From: an uncultured Desulfuromonadales bacterium
GTDB lineage: Bacteria; Desulfobacterota; Desulfuromonadia; Desulfuromonadales; Geopsychrobacteraceae
Direction of reading: 5' to 3'
Length of the DNA: 24,507 nucleotides
NCBI GenBank assembly: GCA_947259685.1
Contig: CAMYNC010000076.1
Span: 1 to 24,507 of the forward strand
The position numbers and the translations under genes were made by a program. How positions within the stretch are numbered: position 1 is the first letter of the stretch; the number at the start of each line of letters is the position of its first letter. Of the stretch, positions 7,148-14,446 are shown piece by piece. The notes below the pieces were generated by a model. That model searched no databases and was not told the DNA's origin. It saw only the letters and a program-made list of their open reading frames with translations.

Positions 7148-7167
7148 ATCTCATATGTAGTGAATTC
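7148..7167. repeat. Intergenic repeat core, copy 5 (diverged)
   Basis: ATCTCATATGTAGTGAATTC matches the family core. It lies 30 bases after the stop of the HEPN-like gene. Copies 4 and 5 thus bracket that gene in direct orientation. Confidence 0.4.
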
Positions 7168-7297
7168 CCGGTGACGATGTTCAGTGTAACGGGGTACCAA
7201 AAATTATTGGAATCTGCAAGTATTACCAGATTGACAGAAAACCCTTGCTTCAGGGCAAGAAGAACTAGCTAAAACCAAAAGAACATGACATTTTGTT

Positions 7298-9016
7298 TTG
7301 CAAAGCCCCTCTTTACGTACTGTTCTGATTTTTCCCTACGTTGCTCTGGTCATCATTCTTGCCATTGCCATCGGGACCCTTTCCTATCTGGCCGGTAGTC
7401 AGGCAGTTTTGACCGTATCGGAGCACCTACTGCAGGAGACCGTCGGCCGCATTGGCCAAGCGATTGATCGGCATGTGGTCGGTTCGGTCGCCACGCTGGA
7501 AGCGGCTTTTCCCAACGGCATGCTGGCACCGGAAACTATTGAATCGGATATGGACAATATCCGCACCCGTTTCTGGATTGCAACATCCCTGCATATCGAC
7601 CCTAACAACTATGCCTATTATGGCAACCTTGAGGGGCAGGCCATAGGCCTCTACCGACATTCCTATGAGCAGGGTGAATTGCGCCTCAAGTATCGCCCTG
7701 AAGACCATCGTAAACGTTACCGGATCGACGGTATCAACGGTATCCCGAAATTTGAATCGACGGAACAAGCTCTTTTCGATCCCCGCGAGCGGCCCTGGTT
7801 TCAAGCTGCGAAAACCAGCAACCGGGATATCTGGACTTCGGTCTACATCGACTTCGGAACCCAGGACCTCGTCGCAACCCGTGCTCGGCGCGTGCTGGGA
7901 CAACACGGCGACCTGCGGGGCGTTGTTGCGACCGATATGCCGTTGCGTGCGCTGAACGATTTTATCGGCAGTCTCGGTATTTCACCAAACGGGCTGGCCT
8001 TTATTCTTGAGCCAGATGGACAATTGATCGCCTCATCCTGCAGCCCCAATGTCAGGCGGGCTGCTGACGGTCACAATGTCAGGATTAACGCTGCTGACAG
8101 TGGCCACCCACTGCTTACGGAGATTTACCAGCAGATTCAGCCCGACCTGGCTCAGCCAATGGAAAGCAATTCAACCAGAACATTTGTTTTCACAGACAGC
8201 CTTGGCGATAAAATCCACGTAGCCTTTGCCATGTTTCAGGATAGCGCCGGCTTGAAATGGATCAATGTTGTCGCCCTACCGGATAGCGACTTTATGGGCG
8301 GAATCAGTTCCAATGTCATGCGGACTGTCTTCCTTGGTGTTGTGGCCACAATCGTTGTGATCTTTATCGGCCTGTGGATTCTCAACTGGGTGACAGCCGA
8401 TCTCAAGCAACTTTCAATCGCTGCCAACCAGATTGGCAGCGGTTATTTGGACCCCCCCCTCCATATCCGCCGCAATGACGAAATCGGAACATTGGCCAAA
8501 AGCTTTCAGGCCATGCAGTCCCGGCTACAGACAGATCACCTGACCGGATTGCCGAACCGCTACGCTTTTGAACAGAACCTCAACACCGCCATTCAGCAGT
8601 ATTCGCAGAGCGGCCAACCGTTTGCCATCATGTTTATCGACATTAACGATTTCAAGGTGATCAATGACCGCTTCGGACACGATGTCGGCGATCAGGCCTT
8701 GATCGAATTCGCCTTGCGTCTGCGGACCCATGTCCGCCAGCATGATTTAGTCACTCGCTACGCCGGAGATGAGTTTGTTGTTATTTTTGGAAATGTTCAG
8801 TCCAGCGAAGATCTGGCCCCGATCAGAAACACCATCGAAACAGCTCTCTCCACTCCCTTGCAGGCAACCGGGGCTGCCACCGGCTGCTTCGGGGCTGCCA
8901 TAGGCGTGGCCCATTTCCCGGAGGATGCCAACAGTGCCAAAGATCTGCTGATTGTGGCTGATCACAACATGTACAGCCACAAGGCCGCACTAAAGAAGAA
9001 TAAAACCGTTGATTGA
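7298..9016 (+). CDS. Membrane diguanylate cyclase (Cache sensor, HAMP, GGDEF)
   Basis: A 572-residue protein that should make cyclic di-GMP from GTP in response to an outside signal. The first membrane segment is at about residues 9-31. A large periplasmic part has dCache-like features (RERPWFQAAKTSNRDIWTSVYIDF, LVATRARRV). The second membrane segment is at 342-363, followed by HAMP and GGDEF from about residue 411 (TDHLTGLPNR). The active site is AGDEF (489-493), a functional variant, and RQHD (480-483) lies exactly five residues before it, forming the inhibitory RxxD I-site. The only usable start in frame is TTG 7298, since a TGA stop lies just upstream. No clear ribosome binding site is seen, so expression may be weak. 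Confidence 0.9.
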   Translation: MQSPSLRTVLIFPYVALVIILAIAIGTLSYLAGSQAVLTVSEHLLQETVGRIGQAIDRHVVGSVATLEAAFPNGMLAPETIESDMDNIRTRFWIATSLHIDPNNYAYYGNLEGQAIGLYRHSYEQGELRLKYRPEDHRKRYRIDGINGIPKFESTEQALFDPRERPWFQAAKTSNRDIWTSVYIDFGTQDLVATRARRVLGQHGDLRGVVATDMPLRALNDFIGSLGISPNGLAFILEPDGQLIASSCSPNVRRAADGHNVRINAADSGHPLLTEIYQQIQPDLAQPMESNSTRTFVFTDSLGDKIHVAFAMFQDSAGLKWINVVALPDSDFMGGISSNVMRTVFLGVVATIVVIFIGLWILNWVTADLKQLSIAANQIGSGYLDPPLHIRRNDEIGTLAKSFQAMQSRLQTDHLTGLPNRYAFEQNLNTAIQQYSQSGQPFAIMFIDINDFKVINDRFGHDVGDQALIEFALRLRTHVRQHDLVTRYAGDEFVVIFGNVQSSEDLAPIRNTIETALSTPLQATGAATGCFGAAIGVAHFPEDANSAKDLLIVADHNMYSHKAALKKNKTVD

Positions 9017-9220
9017 ATGGGTTCTTCTCGGCTTAAAAATAAGTCGTGTCTCAACTAATAACGTTTGCTCCAGAAACCAAGCTCTGAAATCCAATATTCA
9101 GCAACTTCAACGGGGCTCTGGCGAGAATTGCAGTATTTGTCACTGTCCAACGAATCACCGCTCCCAGAAAACACCAATCGAGAAAGTCCCTAGTTGTGGA
9201 TTTCTGGGGGGCAAAGAGGT

Positions 9221-9324
9221 GTCTTTAAAATTGTGACTTAAATCTCACTTCTCCTTTTTGAAACACGAAAATCGGCCCCCTCTCCTTGCTGTAATTTCAG
9301 CAACTTAGCGGGAGGGCCATTTTT
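9221..9324. repeat. Intergenic repeat, copy 6 (core plus well-formed hairpin)
   Basis: The core GTCTTTAAAATTGTGACTTA is followed by a hairpin at 9274-9324. GGCCCCCTCTCC pairs imperfectly with GCGGGAGGGCC, and inside it TTGCTG pairs exactly with CAGCAA around a TAATTT loop. ATTTTTG follows. The structure resembles a terminator, and transcripts of the cyclase gene could end here. Confidence 0.6.
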
Positions 9325-9542
9325 GATCTAACTTTGGATACAGAGCCGGGGAGAATAGCGTTTTGATTCCTGCATGTTAGAGGATTTGGCGGATCGAGCT
9401 GCTGACAATTTTAGCCGTTCAGGCTTCAGAGCAAGCTGATCTGACCGATCTACTGTCGAGCAGATTAAGAGTTTTGATAATTTGGCACCTGCCCGATTGA
9501 TCTTAGGTCAAGAAGAAACGTAATATCGGGGAGCATTCAAGG

Positions 9543-9569
9543 AGCCTCAGCCCGCATAACGCTGAGGCT
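9543..9569. terminator. Perfect 9-bp inverted repeat, possible bidirectional terminator
   Basis: AGCCTCAGC (9543-9551) pairs perfectly with GCTGAGGCT (9561-9569) across a nine-base loop. No long T-run follows on either strand, so a terminator role is plausible but not certain. Confidence 0.5.
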
Positions 9570-9719
9570 TAATCTGTTTCTGGATATGGTGATATAATGC
9601 CTTCAACGGATCATAACAGCCTGAGACAGACAGGGGGACTGCAGCCCGCCCAACGATCTCGTCGACCGGAACTCCTTCCAATGGGCCTCCTGCTTCTTGG
9701 CTATTTGAGGAGAATAGTG

Positions 9720-9950
9720 ATGAACAAGACGCTTGAATGTTCAACATGCGGAATGATTACGAAAGCCAGGAATCATTTATGTAACCCCGTCGAACTTGAA
9801 AGACGCATTGATCATTGCGACCCATCTCCCAGTGACGCAAATATGTGCGAAGAAGAAAAGGGCAGGCTCGAATACGAATGCGGCATCTGCGGGAGACAGA
9901 CCGAGGATGCCAGTATAGTCTGTATCCCGAACAAGGTTCATACTGATTAG
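9720..9950 (+). CDS. Small double zinc-ribbon-like protein
   Basis: A 76-residue protein built from two similar cysteine modules: C7-x2-C10-G...H19-x-C21-NP near the start, and C54-x2-C57-G...C68-IP near the end, with C33 and C43 between. Each module resembles a zinc ribbon or knuckle, so the protein probably binds zinc, perhaps contacting nucleic acid or protein. ATG 9720 has GAGGAG nine bases upstream; an ATG at 9597 in the same frame lacks such a site. The end of the gene overlaps by three bases the decayed transposase on the other strand. Function is unknown. Confidence 0.7.
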   Translation: MNKTLECSTCGMITKARNHLCNPVELERRIDHCDPSPSDANMCEEEKGRLEYECGICGRQTEDASIVCIPNKVHTD

Positions 9951-10175
9951 CACTGATCTTCCGCTAAGCGGAGTCAGTGCTCAGGGCGCTTGCCCGTATT
10001 GGCCGCAGAAACGACCATACGAGGAAGTAATGTGGTGAGATCGAAGCGGCGGTTGAAACGATATTGATACCCAGGTAGTGGTGTGCGTATTTTTCGACGT
10101 CGAAGGCATGGTACGTTCCGTTAATGCCCTTTAGACGTGACCAAACCTGACATTGTCTGTGATCTGATCTCAACT
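9947..10175 (-). pseudogene. Decayed 3' end of an IS1595-type transposase
   Basis: Reading the minus strand gives GINGTYHAFDVEKYAHHYLG, and after a frame change GYQYRFNRRFDLTTLLPRM, then NTGKRPEH, a TGA stop and LRLAEDQC with a final TAA. This matches the usual C-terminus of IS1595-group transposases as I remember it (a TYH motif, then a YRFNRR motif, then a tail ending LAED). At least one frameshift and one in-frame stop are needed to read it, and the rest of the gene is absent. It is a remnant that cannot transpose. The inverted repeats are not recognisable. Confidence 0.6.
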
Positions 10176-10222
10176 AATGCAATTTCAAGATCTAGCCGCT
10201 ATGAATACTGAGAATATCCACT

Positions 10223-10570
10223 TCATCGTCTGGTGAGACGACCCACCAGGTCCACCTCGGCATGTCGTCCCAGCACCTGCAACGCCTCAATCGCAGTTTC
10301 TGCGTATTCCTTGGCGTCCCCGGTGAGATAAGCAAACAGAAAAGCCGCCAGGTCAGCCCGTGCCGCAGCAGACTTTTCTTCAGGCGTCCGCTGCTTTCCC
10401 GCCTGCAGCCAAAGGGTTTCTGAGCGCTGCTGATGCAAGCTTCGAGCTGCACTCACCAGGGAGATCCGCTCATCTAGCGACAGGTTTCCACTCGAGCGAA
10501 AGGCCTCGACCAGATCTTCCGGGAAATCCTCTTGAATAATTTCCGCAAGACGTAAAAGTTTATTTTTCAC
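10223..10570 (-). CDS. Helical protein of unknown function, downstream of the yheU-like gene
   Basis: A 115-residue protein, mostly predicted helix (KLLRLAEIIQEDFPEDLVEAF, ARADLAAFLFAYLTGDAKEY), without signal peptide, membrane segment or cysteine. The start is GTG at 10570, preceded by TGAGGTTGCG, a workable ribosome binding site. It begins 22 bases after the stop of the UPF0270 gene on the same strand, so the two are likely one operon. I do not recognise the family. An overlapping frame on the same strand (10192-10452) lacks these features. Confidence 0.65.
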   Translation of the reverse strand: MKNKLLRLAEIIQEDFPEDLVEAFRSSGNLSLDERISLVSAARSLHQQRSETLWLQAGKQRTPEEKSAAARADLAAFLFAYLTGDAKEYAETAIEALQVLGRHAEVDLVGRLTRR

Positions 10571-10592
10571 CGCAACCTCAACAGGGAGTTAT

Positions 10593-10838
10593 TCAGGGAC
10601 AGGCGATAAGATTTGCCGTTTGGGATTTCAGGTCAAAAACGACTTTAATCTGCTTGTTTCTCAATTGCTGAAGAACCTGGGTAACCTTGTCCTCCAGCGT
10701 ACAACCGAGCTCAGCCCAATCCGCTCCGTCGCGGCTGACGAACTCTTGGATCATCCGCCGCAGCGTATCAGGATCGAGCTGTTCATAGGGAACCTCGATC
10801 CCCTCTTCCTGGTGGTCAGTCTTTCTATCCTGGGGCAC
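10593..10838 (-). CDS. yheU: UPF0270 (YheU) family protein
   Basis: An 81-residue protein that matches the YheU family in its main block: EVPYEQLDPDTLRRMIQEFV, then SRDGADWAELGCTLEDKVTQVLQQL, and a final strand VVFDLKSQTANLI. The family's biochemical role is not established. About 14 extra charged residues precede the core. The start is GTG 10838 with CGAGGTGATTT just before it, a good ribosome binding site. It is the first gene of a short minus-strand pair and is transcribed away from the helicase gene. Confidence 0.85.
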   Translation of the reverse strand: MPQDRKTDHQEEGIEVPYEQLDPDTLRRMIQEFVSRDGADWAELGCTLEDKVTQVLQQLRNKQIKVVFDLKSQTANLIACP

Positions 10839-10876
10839 AAATCACCTCGATGAATCAATTATCCATGGGGGAAACA

Positions 10877-10958
10877 TTCTGCTTTGTAGCATGTTTTTGG
10901 TTCACCTTGGCCAGATTCTCACCAAAGCAGAACCCGTCGGGTTCGATTTTAACCCGAG
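10877..10958. promoter_or_regulatory. Nested inverted repeats between yheU-like and rhlE-like genes
   Basis: TTCTGCTTTG (10877-10886) pairs perfectly with CAAAGCAGAA (10923-10932). Next to it, AACCCG (10931-10936) pairs with CGGGTT (10938-10943), and a second AACCCG follows at 10951-10956. The central CGGGTT can pair with either neighbour, and the first AACCCG overlaps the large stem, so the structures exclude one another. This could be an attenuator-like leader or operator of either divergent gene. A TATAAA at 10975-10980 may be a -10 box for the helicase gene. Confidence 0.5.
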
Positions 10959-11054
10959 ACCATAACTCCTTGCTTATAAAACCCACCCCAAAGTACACTC
11001 CCCCGTTCCACCATCAAAACCATTAACCTAGAAACTGAATTGAGTCGCTGCCTT

Positions 11055-12446
11055 ATGTCATTTGCCGCCCTCGGGCTTCTTGAACCGATCCTTAGCACCA
11101 TCGAAGCGATCGGCTACCGCAAACCTTCGCCAATTCAGCGCAAAGCGATCCCTGCGGTGCTCGCCGGTAAGGATGTCATGGCCGCCGCCCAAACCGGCAC
11201 CGGCAAAACAGCCAGTTTCGCCCTCCCGCTGCTGCAGCTGCTGGCCGAGGGGCCAAAGGTAAAGTCGAACCATATCCGCGCCCTGGTGCTCACGCCAACC
11301 CGCGAGCTGGCAGTGCAGATTGCCGAGGGTATTGCCACCTACGGCAAACTGTTGCCACTGAAGTCGAGCCTGGTTTACGGTGGGGTAAAGATCAATCCAC
11401 AGATGATGAAACTGCGTGGCGGGGTCGATCTGTTGGTCGCAACTCCGGGCCGCTTGCTCGATCTATTTAGCCAGAACGCGGTAAAATTTGGACAGCTTGA
11501 GGCGCTGGTGCTGGATGAGGCCGACCGGATGCTCGATATGGGCTTCAGCGATGAGATCTGTAAAATCCTCAGCCTCCTGCCGGCCGGGCGCCAAACCCTG
11601 CTCTTTTCGGCCACCTTTTCCGACGAGATCCGTCAACTCGCGAAAAGGCTGCTGAAAACACCGCTCCAGATTGAGGTTAATCCGCGTAACTCGGCAGCAA
11701 AAAGCATTAAACAGTGCGTCTATGAGGTCGACAAGAGTAAAAAACCAGCCTTGCTCAGCCATTTAGTGAGCAGCAGAGACTGGTCGCAGGTGCTGGTTTT
11801 TACCCGCACCAAGCAAGGCGCCGATCAGCTGGTTCGGCAGCTTAAGAGCGACAACCTTTCGGCGGTGGCGATCCATGGCGACAAGAGCCAGGGCTTGCGC
11901 AGCCGCGCTCTGGCCGACTTTAAAGCAAACAAAACCCGCGTGCTGGTGGCCACCGACATCGCTGCGCGTGGTCTCGACATCAACGATCTGCCTCAGGTCA
12001 TTAATTTCGACCTCCCCAAGGTTGCCGAGGACTATGTGCACCGCATCGGTCGTACTGGCCGGGCCGGACTCACCGGGGAGGCAATTTCCCTGGTCAGTGC
12101 GGATGAGGTTAAGCTGCTTGCCGCAATCGAATCACTGATCAAGCAAACGCTGGGGCGTGAGGTGGAAAGCGGTTTTATCCCGAATCATAAAGTTCCTTTG
12201 ACCCGCCAAAGCAAGGCGCGGGCAAAGAAACCGAAAAAGCCGAAGGGAAAGAATCAGGGAATGGGAGAAAAAACTGCCGGCGATGCAACCGGGTCCGGCA
12301 ATACACCGCGCCGAAGCGGCAAACGGCAGGCTGAAGAGCAAGCCAAAGAGACCTCTTCAGGACGAGGTCGACTGCGGCGGAACAGTCGTAGAACGACCAG
12401 TAAACAGCGCCAATCCTCCAAGCAAGGACAAAAGCCAAAACCATGA
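11055..12446 (+). CDS. rhlE: DEAD-box RNA helicase, RhlE type
   Basis: A 463-residue ATP-dependent RNA helicase acting on structured RNA, for example in ribosome assembly or cold adaptation. All core motifs are present in order: the Q-motif ([14 protein letters not shown]), AAQTGTGKT (ATP binding), [15 protein letters not shown] (the DEAD box), [15 protein letters not shown] and [10 protein letters not shown]. The C-terminal 80 or so residues are a Lys/Arg/Ser-rich tail likely to bind RNA non-specifically. ATG 11055 begins MSFAALGL, the usual RhlE start; a TTG at 11040 is also in frame. The stop overlaps the next gene's start by four bases (ATGA). rhlE is my best symbol; other DEAD-box paralogues are close. 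Confidence 0.9.
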   Translation: MSFAALGLLEPILSTIEAIGYRKPSPIQRKAIPAVLAGKDVMAAAQTGTGKTASFALPLLQLLAEGPKVKSNHIRALVLTPTRELAVQIAEGIATYGKLLPLKSSLVYGGVKINPQMMKLRGGVDLLVATPGRLLDLFSQNAVKFGQLEALVLDEADRMLDMGFSDEICKILSLLPAGRQTLLFSATFSDEIRQLAKRLLKTPLQIEVNPRNSAAKSIKQCVYEVDKSKKPALLSHLVSSRDWSQVLVFTRTKQGADQLVRQLKSDNLSAVAIHGDKSQGLRSRALADFKANKTRVLVATDIAARGLDINDLPQVINFDLPKVAEDYVHRIGRTGRAGLTGEAISLVSADEVKLLAAIESLIKQTLGREVESGFIPNHKVPLTRQSKARAKKPKKPKGKNQGMGEKTAGDATGSGNTPRRSGKRQAEEQAKETSSGRGRLRRNSRRTTSKQRQSSKQGQKPKP

Positions 12447-12676
12447 GTGAACAAAAGTCCAATGACCCACTGCACGGCATCACCCTGGAGCAGATCGTCA
12501 ACCGGCTGGTTGAATATTATGGCTGGGATGAGCTTGGAGAACTGATTAACATCAGGTGTTTCAACAAGGATCCTTCAGTGAAGTCGAGTCTTAAATTCCT
12601 GCGGAAAACACCCTGGGCGCGAAAGCAAGTCGAGGACCTCTACCTCGCCGTGCAAATGATCGAGGATAGACACTAG
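12443..12676 (+). CDS. VF530 family small DNA-binding-type protein
   Basis: A 77-residue protein matching the VF530 (DUF2132) family: [33 protein letters not shown], then [24 protein letters not shown]. Members are small helical proteins suggested to bind DNA, but the role is not established. The gene starts within the helicase stop codon (ATGA) and ends three bases before the MtfA-like gene, so the three form a tight operon and are probably translated together. Confidence 0.9.
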   Translation: MSEQKSNDPLHGITLEQIVNRLVEYYGWDELGELINIRCFNKDPSVKSSLKFLRKTPWARKQVEDLYLAVQMIEDRH

Positions 12677-12679
12677 ACC

Positions 12680-13480
12680 ATGGATTTTGTGCAACTCTTC
12701 GCCCTGCTCAGCGTTTTAACCCCGCTGGTGATCGCCGGCGTCATGCTGAATAGACACAGGAAACGGCGCCGTGCGCTCTCCGCGCCCTTTCCCGCCCAGT
12801 GGCTAGCGACCATCCAGCGCAACATTCCGCCATATTCTAAACTGTCAGGGGAACTGCAGCAGCAGGTGCAAATTTACACCCAGCAGTTCCTGCATGATAA
12901 ATCCTTCGAAGGCTGCGGTGGCCTGGTCCTCAATGATGAGATCAAGGTGACGATTGCCGCCCAGGCCAGTTTGCTGCTGCTCAACCGGAAGGTGCGCTGC
13001 TACCCGAACCTCTACTCGGTGCTGGTCTATCCCAGTACCTATGTGGTTAAGAATGAAAGCGATGAAGATTCGGTCCGGCTTGGCGAATCCTGGCGAACCG
13101 GGGCAGTGGTGCTGGCGTGGGACAGCGTCAGACGCGGGGCAGCGAACTTTGCCGACGGACACAACCTGGTCATCCACGAGTTTGCCCATCAACTCGACCA
13201 GGAAGATGGCTCCGGCGACGGCGCGCCGATTCTCGCCGACCGTTCCAGCTATGCGACCTGGGCGCGGGTGCTGTCGCAGGAGTACGAGTTGCACCGCAAG
13301 CGGGTCGGTAAAAATAAAAAAACCGTGCTGGATGCCTATGGAGCAGCCGATCCGGCGGAGTTCTTCGCTGTGGCTTCCGAGACATTTTTCGAAAAGCCGC
13401 GTCAGCTGCGCCAGAAGCATCCCGAGTTGTACGATGAACTGCAGAAATTCTACCGAGTCGATCCGCTGGAGTGGGTTTAG
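12680..13480 (+). CDS. mtfA: MtfA-type zinc metallopeptidase (M90 family)
   Basis: A 266-residue protein. An N-terminal membrane segment (residues 4-24) is followed by the basic NRHRKRRR, and then the MtfA domain. The zinc site is HEFAH (H166, E167, H170), continued as QLDQEDGSGDG, with a downstream Glu in PAEFFAVASETFF completing the site. In enterobacteria MtfA binds the repressor Mlc and affects glucose uptake, and it has aminopeptidase activity; whether this version has that partner is unknown. The N-terminal membrane anchor is common in homologues. It starts three bases after the VF530 gene. Confidence 0.9.
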   Translation: MDFVQLFALLSVLTPLVIAGVMLNRHRKRRRALSAPFPAQWLATIQRNIPPYSKLSGELQQQVQIYTQQFLHDKSFEGCGGLVLNDEIKVTIAAQASLLLLNRKVRCYPNLYSVLVYPSTYVVKNESDEDSVRLGESWRTGAVVLAWDSVRRGAANFADGHNLVIHEFAHQLDQEDGSGDGAPILADRSSYATWARVLSQEYELHRKRVGKNKKTVLDAYGAADPAEFFAVASETFFEKPRQLRQKHPELYDELQKFYRVDPLEWV

Positions 13481-13515
13481 GCTTCGGTTGGGGCTTGGAG
13501 CCCAGTGGTATGAAA

Positions 13516-13564
13516 ACGCACGCTAAGGTGCGTCAATGTTGTCCGAAGGCTGGTTTTTCAGCCT
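13516..13564 (+). terminator. Two hairpins after the mtfA-like gene
   Basis: ACGCAC (13516-13521) pairs with GTGCGT (13528-13533), and AGGCTG (13547-13552) pairs with CAGCCT (13559-13564) around a GTTTTT loop. Neither is followed by a long T-run on the plus strand. They lie between two converging genes and probably limit read-through in both directions. Confidence 0.5.
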
Positions 13565-13574
13565 GAGCTATCTG

Positions 13575-14183
13575 CTATTTCCAAAGCCCTTCAAATCGAT
13601 TTGCCGCCGTTCGGGTGTACCGGGCCGTATGCTTAGGATCTCTATGCCCGAGGTAATCCTGGACAACCCGTTCGGGCGTCCCGTTGTTCGCAAGACAATA
13701 CCCGCAGCTATGGCGCAGCATGTGCGGTGTTACATGCCCCAACCCTGCGGCCTCTGCGGATCGGCTGACGATATAAATCACCGCATGACGGGTCAAGGGC
13801 CCTTGCCGTTCCGAAACAAACAGCCAGGGCAACGCATCCTTCCGGGTCCGCAGGTAACGCCTTAAAAGCCGCAACTCCTGTCCCTCGATGGGCTGCTCTG
13901 TGCTCAGGCCCCCTTTGATCCTCTCCACCCATATCCTGGAGGTCGCTAGGTCCAGGTGCGAAAGCCGGGTCCGGCAAAGCTCAGTTTCCCGAAACCCATG
14001 CCGGTACAACAACATGATCAACGCCTGGTCTCGTTCCGGACACCGACTTTCTTTCGCCCCCTTCAAAAGAAAGTCAATCTCCGGAGGCGTCAGATAGTCC
14101 CGTCCTCTTTCATGGGCATCAACCGTTTCTTCATAAACTTTTAACAATTTGCCGGCTCGAGTCTCGGGCCCATCTTTCTTCAA
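13575..14183 (-). CDS. Tyrosine recombinase, FimB/FimE-like size class
   Basis: A 202-residue site-specific recombinase with the full catalytic set: R65 (YRHGFRETEL), K90 (ERIKGG), H154-x2-R157 (THMLRH-type box), H180 (LGHRD) and the nucleophile Y189 (ARYTR). It lacks the N-terminal core-binding domain of most integrases and so resembles the short Fim-type invertases. No phage or integron genes and no obvious invertible segment lie next to it. The start in frame is TTG 14183. An ATG at 14199 has a good AGGAG but is in another frame and stops after 22 codons, so either the N-terminus is frameshifted or initiation is at TTG. Confidence 0.85.
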   Translation of the reverse strand: MKKDGPETRAGKLLKVYEETVDAHERGRDYLTPPEIDFLLKGAKESRCPERDQALIMLLYRHGFRETELCRTRLSHLDLATSRIWVERIKGGLSTEQPIEGQELRLLRRYLRTRKDALPWLFVSERQGPLTRHAVIYIVSRSAEAAGLGHVTPHMLRHSCGYCLANNGTPERVVQDYLGHRDPKHTARYTRTAANRFEGLWK

Positions 14184-14446
14184 GGGACTGAATTGTCATG
14201 ACTCCTAGAGTTTATCATTTAACAAAAGACGTTTTTTGTTGAATGTTAAAAGGGGTCATTTCAAGGGGAGTTGGCGTCTGAAAATTCAGACTTATTTACT
14301 AGAAGTGGCGATATTCTTGACACACTCGATCTGGCCGACTTTCAGGCCCATAATTCAATATGGAGCAACTTCCGAGACCCTTGCAACAGGTCGGAGCTTT
14401 CGAGCGGAAATTCCCCTCTCTCAGCAAAGGCTTTAGCGGATTATGA
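14184..14446. promoter_or_regulatory. Gap between response regulator and recombinase, with palindromes
   Basis: No gene seen. On the minus strand this lies after the regulator operon and before the recombinase. TTTAACA and TGTTAAA flank an AACAAAA/TTTTGTT segment at about 14218-14250, and TCTGAAAATTCAGA (14277-14290) is a perfect palindrome. TTCCGAGACC (about 14371) pairs imperfectly with GGTCGGAG (about 14390), which may be the operon's terminator although T-runs are absent. The palindromes could be recombinase or repressor sites. Confidence 0.4.

Larger units (their letters stand above)
9017..9719. other. Long intergenic region with repeat and hairpins
   Basis: About 700 bases without a convincing gene; short open frames here lack ribosome binding sites and family features. 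It contains repeat copy 6 (9221-9324) and a perfect inverted repeat at 9543-9569. The rest shows no recognisable element. Confidence 0.5.

Noticed and set aside
9009..9236. 75-codon plus-strand frame after the diguanylate cyclase
   Set aside because: It begins inside the cyclase gene, lacks a ribosome binding site, and ends in repeat copy 6; nothing in the composition supports a protein.
9221..9324. Cyclic-di-GMP riboswitch (GEMM) next to the diguanylate cyclase
   Set aside because: The conserved GEMM sequence blocks are absent. The element lies downstream of the cyclase and matches repeats elsewhere.
12845..13420. Long open frames on both strands (12845-13420 minus, 12954-13526 plus) within the mtfA-like gene
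   Set aside because: The MtfA-type frame has the HEFAH zinc site and operon spacing; the others are shadows with proline/arginine-rich nonsense composition.
13510..13570. attC site of an integron next to the tyrosine recombinase
   Set aside because: The two short hairpins lack the attC R/L box layout and no gene cassette array is present. The recombinase is too short for IntI.
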